A DNA stretch of 64,000 nucleotides from Leucobacter chromiireducens (GTDB lineage Bacteria > Actinomycetota > Actinomycetes > Actinomycetales > Microbacteriaceae), in contig NZ_RPDI01000009.1 of the NCBI RefSeq assembly GCF_003917135.1, positions 42,119-106,118 of the forward strand, written 5' to 3'. The notes under the pieces were generated by a model. That model was not told where the DNA came from and did not search any database. It was given only the letters and a program-made list of their open reading frames with translations. Below, in pieces: positions 59,680 through 64,000 of the stretch. The translations under genes were made by a program, and so were the position numbers. Position 1 is the stretch's first letter. Each line of letters opens with the position of its first letter.

Positions 59680-61743
59680 CTACGCGGCCGCCGCGGGCTC
59701 CGGCGTCTTCGAGACGAGCGTGAGCACGTCGTAGGTGGCGACGATCTCGTCGTTCTGGTTGGTGAGCACCGCGTCCCAGTGCACCTCGCCGTACTCGTCG
59801 GTCTCGCGCGGCACGATCTGCTTCGCGGTGAGCGCCACCCGGACGCGGTCGCCTGGCGACACCGGCGTGATGAAGCGCAGGCTCTCGAGCCCGTAGTTCG
59901 CGAGCACAGGGCCGGGCTCCGGGGAGACGAACAGCCCTGCGGCGAACGACAGCAGCAGGTAGCCGTGCGCCACGCGGCCGGGGAAGAACGGGTTGGCGGC
60001 CGCGGCCTCCTCGTCGGTGTGCGCGTAGAACGTGTCGCCGGTGAACTCTGCGAAGTGCGAGATGTCGTCAAGCGTGACCTCGCGCGGCTCCGAGACCACC
60101 TGATCGCCGATGCGCAGCTCCTGCAGCGACTTGCGGAACGGGTGCTGGTCATCGCGCGTCGCGGCACCGGCGTGCCACACCCCGGTGATCGCGGTGAGCA
60201 TCTCCGGGCTGCCCTGGATCGCGGTGCGCTGCATGTAGTGGAACACGGAGCGGACGCCGCCGAGCTCCTCGCCGCCACCGGCTCGGCCTGGCCCGCCGTG
60301 CACGAGCGCGGGGAGCGGGGAGCCGTGACCGGTCGAGGCGCGCGCGCTCGTGCGGTCGAGCGTGAGCACGCGGCCGTTGCCCGAGGCGATGCGGCGCGTC
60401 AGCTGCGCGACGAACGCGGGATCCGCCGACGCGACGCTCGTCACGAGCGAGCCCCCGCCGCGTGCCACCAGCTCGGCCGCCTCGGCGGGCGTGCCGTACG
60501 TGATGATCGAGGACACCGGGCCGAACGCCTCGGTGTCGTGCACGCGCGCGGCGCTCGCGTCGTCGAAGCGGAGCAGGATCGGGTCGAGGAACGCGCCGCC
60601 CGCGCCGCCGTCGGCGTCCTCCTGGCCGGCGCCCAGCACAATGCGGCCGCCGCCGTCGACGAGCGCGCCCACCTGGCGGAGCACCTCGGCGCGCTGCTCG
60701 GCGGACGCGAGCGCGCCCATCGTCACGCCCTCGCTGCGCGGGTCGCCGACGACGACCTTCGCTGCGATGCGCTCGGCAACCGCGGTCTGAACCGCGTCGG
60801 CGAGCTCGGCCGGCACGATGGCGCGGCGGATCGCGGTGCACTTCTGCCCGGCCTTCGTGGTCATCTCGGCGACGAGCTGGCGCACGTAACCGTCGAACTC
60901 CGGGGTGCCTGCCCCCGCGTCTGGCCCGAGCACCGAGGCGTTGATGGAGTCGGTCTCCGCGCCGAAGATGACGCCGCCCGTCTGCACGGCCGGGTGCAGC
61001 CGCAGGCTCTCCGCGGTCGAGGCCGAGCCGGTGAACGACACCACGTCGCCGAGCTGCGCGTGCTCGAACACGTCGCGGATCGAGCCGGTGACGAGCTGCA
61101 CCGCGCCCTCGGGGAGGAGGCCGGACTCCACCATGATGCGCACCATCTGCTCGGTCAGGTACGCGCCGGGCGTTGCCGGCTTGATGATGGTGGGCATGCC
61201 GGCGAGGAACGCTGGCGCGAGCTTCTCGAGCGCGCCCCACACCGGGAAGTTGAACGCGTTGATCTGCACGGCGACCCCGGGCAGCGTGGTGCGGATGTGG
61301 CGGCCGATGAACGAGCCGTCCTTCGAGAGCTGCTCAACGGGCCCGTCAAGCTGCACGCGGGCGTTCGGCAGTTCGCGGCGGCCCTTGCCCGAGTAGGTGA
61401 ACAGCACGCCGATGCCGCCGTCGATGTCCACCCACGAGTCGGTCTTCGTCGCGCCCGTGCGCGTCGAGAGCTCGTACAGCTCGGCCTTGCGCTCGGTGAG
61501 CACGAGCGCGAGCTGCTTGAGGATCACGGCGCGCTGGTGGAAGGTGAGCGCGCCGAGGTGCTCCTGTCCGGTGGTGCGCGCGTAGTGCATGGCGCCGGCG
61601 AGGTCGAGCCCCGCGCTCGACACGAGCGCGACGGTGTCGCCGGTGACCGCGTCGCGCACCTCGGCGGCGGGGGTGGTGTCGAGGTCGGCGGCGGTGGGCT
61701 GCCACCAGGCGCCCTGGACGTAGCTCTCAAGCGTGCGGGTCAT
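59680..61743 (-). CDS. paaZ: Oxepin-CoA hydrolase/3-oxo-5,6-didehydrosuberyl-CoA semialdehyde dehydrogenase PaaZ
   Basis: A 687-residue bifunctional ring-opening enzyme. The aldehyde dehydrogenase domain (1-530) has 'GSASTAESLRL' and catalytic Cys in 'AGQKCTAIRR'. The C-terminal MaoC hotdog hydratase (about 550-687) has 'EFTGDTFYAHTDEEAA' and 'GRVAHGYLLLSF'. It opens oxepin-CoA and oxidises the aldehyde with NADP+. Last gene of the right-hand paa operon, 38 bases after paaH. Confidence 0.95.
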   Translation of the reverse strand: MTRTLESYVQGAWWQPTAADLDTTPAAEVRDAVTGDTVALVSSAGLDLAGAMHYARTTGQEHLGALTFHQRAVILKQLALVLTERKAELYELSTRTGATKTDSWVDIDGGIGVLFTYSGKGRRELPNARVQLDGPVEQLSKDGSFIGRHIRTTLPGVAVQINAFNFPVWGALEKLAPAFLAGMPTIIKPATPGAYLTEQMVRIMVESGLLPEGAVQLVTGSIRDVFEHAQLGDVVSFTGSASTAESLRLHPAVQTGGVIFGAETDSINASVLGPDAGAGTPEFDGYVRQLVAEMTTKAGQKCTAIRRAIVPAELADAVQTAVAERIAAKVVVGDPRSEGVTMGALASAEQRAEVLRQVGALVDGGGRIVLGAGQEDADGGAGGAFLDPILLRFDDASAARVHDTEAFGPVSSIITYGTPAEAAELVARGGGSLVTSVASADPAFVAQLTRRIASGNGRVLTLDRTSARASTGHGSPLPALVHGGPGRAGGGEELGGVRSVFHYMQRTAIQGSPEMLTAITGVWHAGAATRDDQHPFRKSLQELRIGDQVVSEPREVTLDDISHFAEFTGDTFYAHTDEEAAAANPFFPGRVAHGYLLLSFAAGLFVSPEPGPVLANYGLESLRFITPVSPGDRVRVALTAKQIVPRETDEYGEVHWDAVLTNQNDEIVATYDVLTLVSKTPEPAAAA

Positions 61744-61781
61744 GGGGTGCTCCGTTCGTGTGTGTGGGTGGGCCTTGGCGA

Positions 61782-62684
61782 TCAGTTCGTGTCGGGCCAG
61801 TCGTAGAAGCCGCTGCCGCTCTTGCGGCCGAGCTTGCCGGCCGCGACCATGTCGCGGAGCAGCTGCGGCGGGGTGAAGTTCGGGCCGAGATCCCGCTCGA
61901 GCTGCTCGGCGATGCCGAGCCGCACGTCGAGGCCGACGATGTCGGTGGTGCGCAGCGGCCCGGTGGGGTGGCGGTAGCCGAGCTCCATGGCGAGGTCGAT
62001 GTCGGCGGCGGAGGCGACGCCCTGCTCCACCATTCGGATCGCTTCGAGCGCGAGGGCGACGCCGAGCCTGCTCGACGCGAAGCCGGGCGCGTCCGCGACG
62101 GTGATTGGGGTCTTCCCGAGGGCGCGCACCCAGGAGCGCGCGCGCTCGGGCAGCGCGTCGTCGGTGGTGTCGCAGACCACGATCTCGATGAGCGAGGAGG
62201 CCGGCACCGGGTTGAAGAAGTGCATGCCGATGAAGCGGCCGGGGTGCGTGAGCGCCCCGGCGAGCTGCGCGAGCGGGATCGAGGACGTGTTCGACGCGAT
62301 CACCGCGTCGGTGTCGAGCTGCGCTTCGATGCCGCTGAGCGCCGAGAGCTTCAGCTCGAGGGTCTCGGGCACAGCCTCGACGACGAGCTCCGCGCCGTCG
62401 AACGCCGCAGCCGAGCTCGCGACGGTGAGCGCCGCGCGGAGTTGCTCAGCATCGCCGGCGAAGCCGCGCGCGATGGAGGCGTCGATGCTGCGCTCGATGC
62501 GCTCGCGCGCGGCGTCGGCCGCCTGCGCGTCGCGCTCAACGACCGTCACCGCTGCGCCGGCGAGGAGGAAGGCGTGTGCGATGCCGCCGCCCATGCGTCC
62601 GCCGCCGAGCACGCCGACGCGCGCCGGGACGGTGTCTGTGCTGGCGTCGGCGGCCTGCAAATCGTGCTGCGCGGTCATCGTCAC
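61782..62684 (-). CDS. paaH: 3-hydroxyacyl-CoA dehydrogenase PaaH
   Basis: A 300-residue NAD+-dependent enzyme oxidising 3-hydroxyadipyl-CoA. Rossmann loop 'GVLGGGRMGGGIAHAF' near 24-39, 'IASNTSSIPLAQLAGAL' and 'HFFNPVPASSLIEIVVCD' near 150-170 are hallmark motifs. Start is GTG 62684 (overlap with the upstream stop) or ATG 62678. Confidence 0.92.
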   Translation of the reverse strand: MTMTAQHDLQAADASTDTVPARVGVLGGGRMGGGIAHAFLLAGAAVTVVERDAQAADAARERIERSIDASIARGFAGDAEQLRAALTVASSAAAFDGAELVVEAVPETLELKLSALSGIEAQLDTDAVIASNTSSIPLAQLAGALTHPGRFIGMHFFNPVPASSLIEIVVCDTTDDALPERARSWVRALGKTPITVADAPGFASSRLGVALALEAIRMVEQGVASAADIDLAMELGYRHPTGPLRTTDIVGLDVRLGIAEQLERDLGPNFTPPQLLRDMVAAGKLGRKSGSGFYDWPDTN

Positions 62685-63448
62685 TTCTTCTTCCGCTCGA
62701 GGAACTCGGTCATGCGGCGCATCTTCTCTGGGCTCTCGAACAGGGTGGCCTGCTCGGCGAGATCGATGGCCGGGTGCGCTTCGCGCGGTGCGCGGAGCAC
62801 GCGCTTCGTGGCGCGGGTGGCCTCGGGGTCGAGCTTCGCGATGCGTGCTGCGATCTGCTCGGCTGCGGCGAGCGCCTCCTCCCCGGTGTCGTGGAGGTGC
62901 GTGACGAGGCCGGCCGTGAGCGCCTCGGCGCCCGTGAGCACGCGCCCCGCGAGCAGGATCTCGGCCGCGAGCGGCTCGCCGACGAGCTCGCGCAGCCGCC
63001 AGCTGGCGCCGGCCGCCGCGAGGATCCCGAGCCCGGTCTCCGGGTTGCCGATGCGGAGCGCCGGGGTGCCGAGGCGGATGTCCGCCGCGTATGCGAGCTC
63101 GGCCCCGCCGCCGAGGGTGTAGCCGTCGAGTGCGGCGATGACGGGCATGGGGAGCGCGGCGATGCGCATGAACGCGCGGGTGTTGATGCCGGCGCGCGCG
63201 TCAGCCGCCCGGCGCTCACGCAGCTGCGCGATGTCCGCGCCTGCGGCGAAGCTGCCGCCTGCGCCGTGCAGCACGAGGGTGCGCGGATCCTGCTCGAGCT
63301 CGGCGCAGAGCGCGTGCAGCGCGTCGATGAGATCCTGATCGATGGCGTTCCGCTTCTCCGGGCGGTCGAGGGTGGCGAGCACGTGGCTGCCGCGATCCTC
63401 GATGCGCAGCGCGCCGGCCGCGCCGCTCGGGGCCCCCGCCGCGCTCAC
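62681..63448 (-). CDS. Enoyl-CoA hydratase/isomerase (PaaF/PaaG type)
   Basis: A 255-residue crotonase with '[15 protein letters not shown]' near 63-77 and oxyanion loop '[20 protein letters not shown]' near 105-124; Glu in '[22 protein letters not shown]' near 135 is the second catalytic acid. All classical hydratase residues look present, favouring 2,3-dehydroadipyl-CoA hydratase (PaaF). GTG 63448 overlaps the thiolase stop. Confidence 0.88.
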   Translation of the reverse strand: MSAAGAPSGAAGALRIEDRGSHVLATLDRPEKRNAIDQDLIDALHALCAELEQDPRTLVLHGAGGSFAAGADIAQLRERRAADARAGINTRAFMRIAALPMPVIAALDGYTLGGGAELAYAADIRLGTPALRIGNPETGLGILAAAGASWRLRELVGEPLAAEILLAGRVLTGAEALTAGLVTHLHDTGEEALAAAEQIAARIAKLDPEATRATKRVLRAPREAHPAIDLAEQATLFESPEKMRRMTEFLERKKK

Positions 63449-64000
63449 GCGTCGATCCGTTCGATGATGGTCGCGGTGCCCTGGCCGACGCCGACGCACA
63501 TGGTGGCGAGGCCGTAGCGCGAGCCCTCGCGCTCCATGCGCCCGAGCAGCGTGACGAGGAGGCGCGAGCCGGAGGAGCCGAGCGGGTGGCCGAGCGCGAT
63601 CGCGCCGCCGTCGGCGTTGACGCGTTCGGGATCGAGGCCGAGCCGCCGGATGCAGGCGAGCGACTGCGACGCGAACGCCTCGTTCAGCTCGACGGAGCCG
63701 AGGTCCGCTGCGGTGAGGCCGGCGCGCGCGAGCGCCTTCTCGGTCGCCGGGACGGGGCCGAGGCCCATGACCTCGGGCGCGAGGGCTGCCGACACGCTCG
63801 TCACGATGCGTGCGCGCGGGGTGAGCCCGTAGCGCTCAACGGCCTCGCCGCTCGCGACGAGCAGCGCCGAGGCGCCGTCGTTGAGCGAGGACGCGTTGCC
63901 AGCGGTCACCACCTCGCCGCCGCGCACCACGGGGCGGAGCCCAGCGAGCACCTCGGCGGTCGTGTCGGGGCGGGGGCCCTCGTCGGTATCGACGAGGCGC
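63445..64000 (-). CDS. paaJ: Acetyl-CoA acyltransferase (beta-ketoadipyl-CoA thiolase), C-terminal part
   Basis: The C-terminal 184 residues of a thiolase; the 5' end, with the nucleophilic Cys, is off the right edge. '[18 protein letters not shown]', '[19 protein letters not shown]', '[25 protein letters not shown]' (His) and '[12 protein letters not shown]' (second Cys) are thiolase hallmarks. Operon with paaG/F-type hydratase, paaH and paaZ makes the beta-ketoadipyl/3-oxo-5,6-didehydrosuberyl-CoA thiolase role likely; a generic FadA cannot be excluded. Confidence 0.88.
   Translation of the reverse strand, partial: RLVDTDEGPRPDTTAEVLAGLRPVVRGGEVVTAGNASSLNDGASALLVASGEAVERYGLTPRARIVTSVSAALAPEVMGLGPVPATEKALARAGLTAADLGSVELNEAFASQSLACIRRLGLDPERVNADGGAIALGHPLGSSGSRLLVTLLGRMEREGSRYGLATMCVGVGQGTATIIERIDA

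Noticed and set aside
59779..61806. A 675-codon open frame antisense to paaZ
   Set aside because: Shadow frame; paaZ on the other strand has all catalytic motifs.

Overview
This window is very GC-rich, Gram-positive-type actinobacterial chromosome, most like Microbacteriaceae and plausibly Leucobacter (inferred from gene content and style; not searched). Signs are the GC bias, dense GTGA/ATGA start-stop overlaps, coproporphyrin-type ferrochelatase, LAxTG (class E sortase) anchors, Asp23 operons, DtxR/IdeR-like iron boxes, and many genes whose -10 hexamer lies exactly six bases before the start codon (leaderless mRNAs). No rRNA, tRNA, CRISPR, phage or insertion-sequence gene was seen.

Layout: 1-1.2 kb holds the 5' part of a STAND/LuxR-type regulator and a LysR relic. 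1.2-6.1 kb is siderophore uptake operon 1 (binding lipoprotein, two permeases, ATPase, siderophore-interacting reductase). 6.2-10.3 kb is a secreted/cell-wall protein locus with a duplicated upstream element. 10.4-19.1 kb is housekeeping: LysE exporter with Lrp regulator, ABC-F protein, GNAT, a second LAxTG Ig-like protein, small multidrug exporter, NarL-type two-component system, AraC regulator. 19.2-27.5 kb is siderophore operon 2, which adds an exporter-fold ABC pair whose two nucleotide-binding domains have decayed in complementary ways, plus a second siderophore-interacting protein. A TetR-SDR module (27.5-29.2 kb) is flanked by a 55-bp direct repeat made from the overlapping ends of the reductase and terC genes.

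30-35.5 kb is a minus-strand operon: Pro/Ala-rich acidic small protein, OmpR-type two-component system, DASS-family transporter, glycerate kinase. 35.6-39.8 kb is a drug-resistance-like island: TetR, MFS exporter and an ABC-F protein preceded by a 9-codon leader peptide. 39.8-43.4 kb is an Asp23 envelope-stress operon ending in an ECF sigma factor and a probable anti-sigma/Asp23 chimera.

43.6-51.6 kb and 59.7-64 kb are two arms of phenylacetate catabolism: paaABCDE with a hydratase and thioesterase, divergent paaI-paaK-TetR, then thiolase-paaG-paaH-paaZ. Between the arms lie MarR, ferrochelatase, siderophore operon 3 (with a fused double permease), its AraC regulator and a serine hydrolase. 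Iron supply (three binding-protein systems, two reductases, three iron boxes, two AraC regulators) and CoA-dependent aromatic degradation, whose monooxygenase is a di-iron enzyme, are the two main themes.
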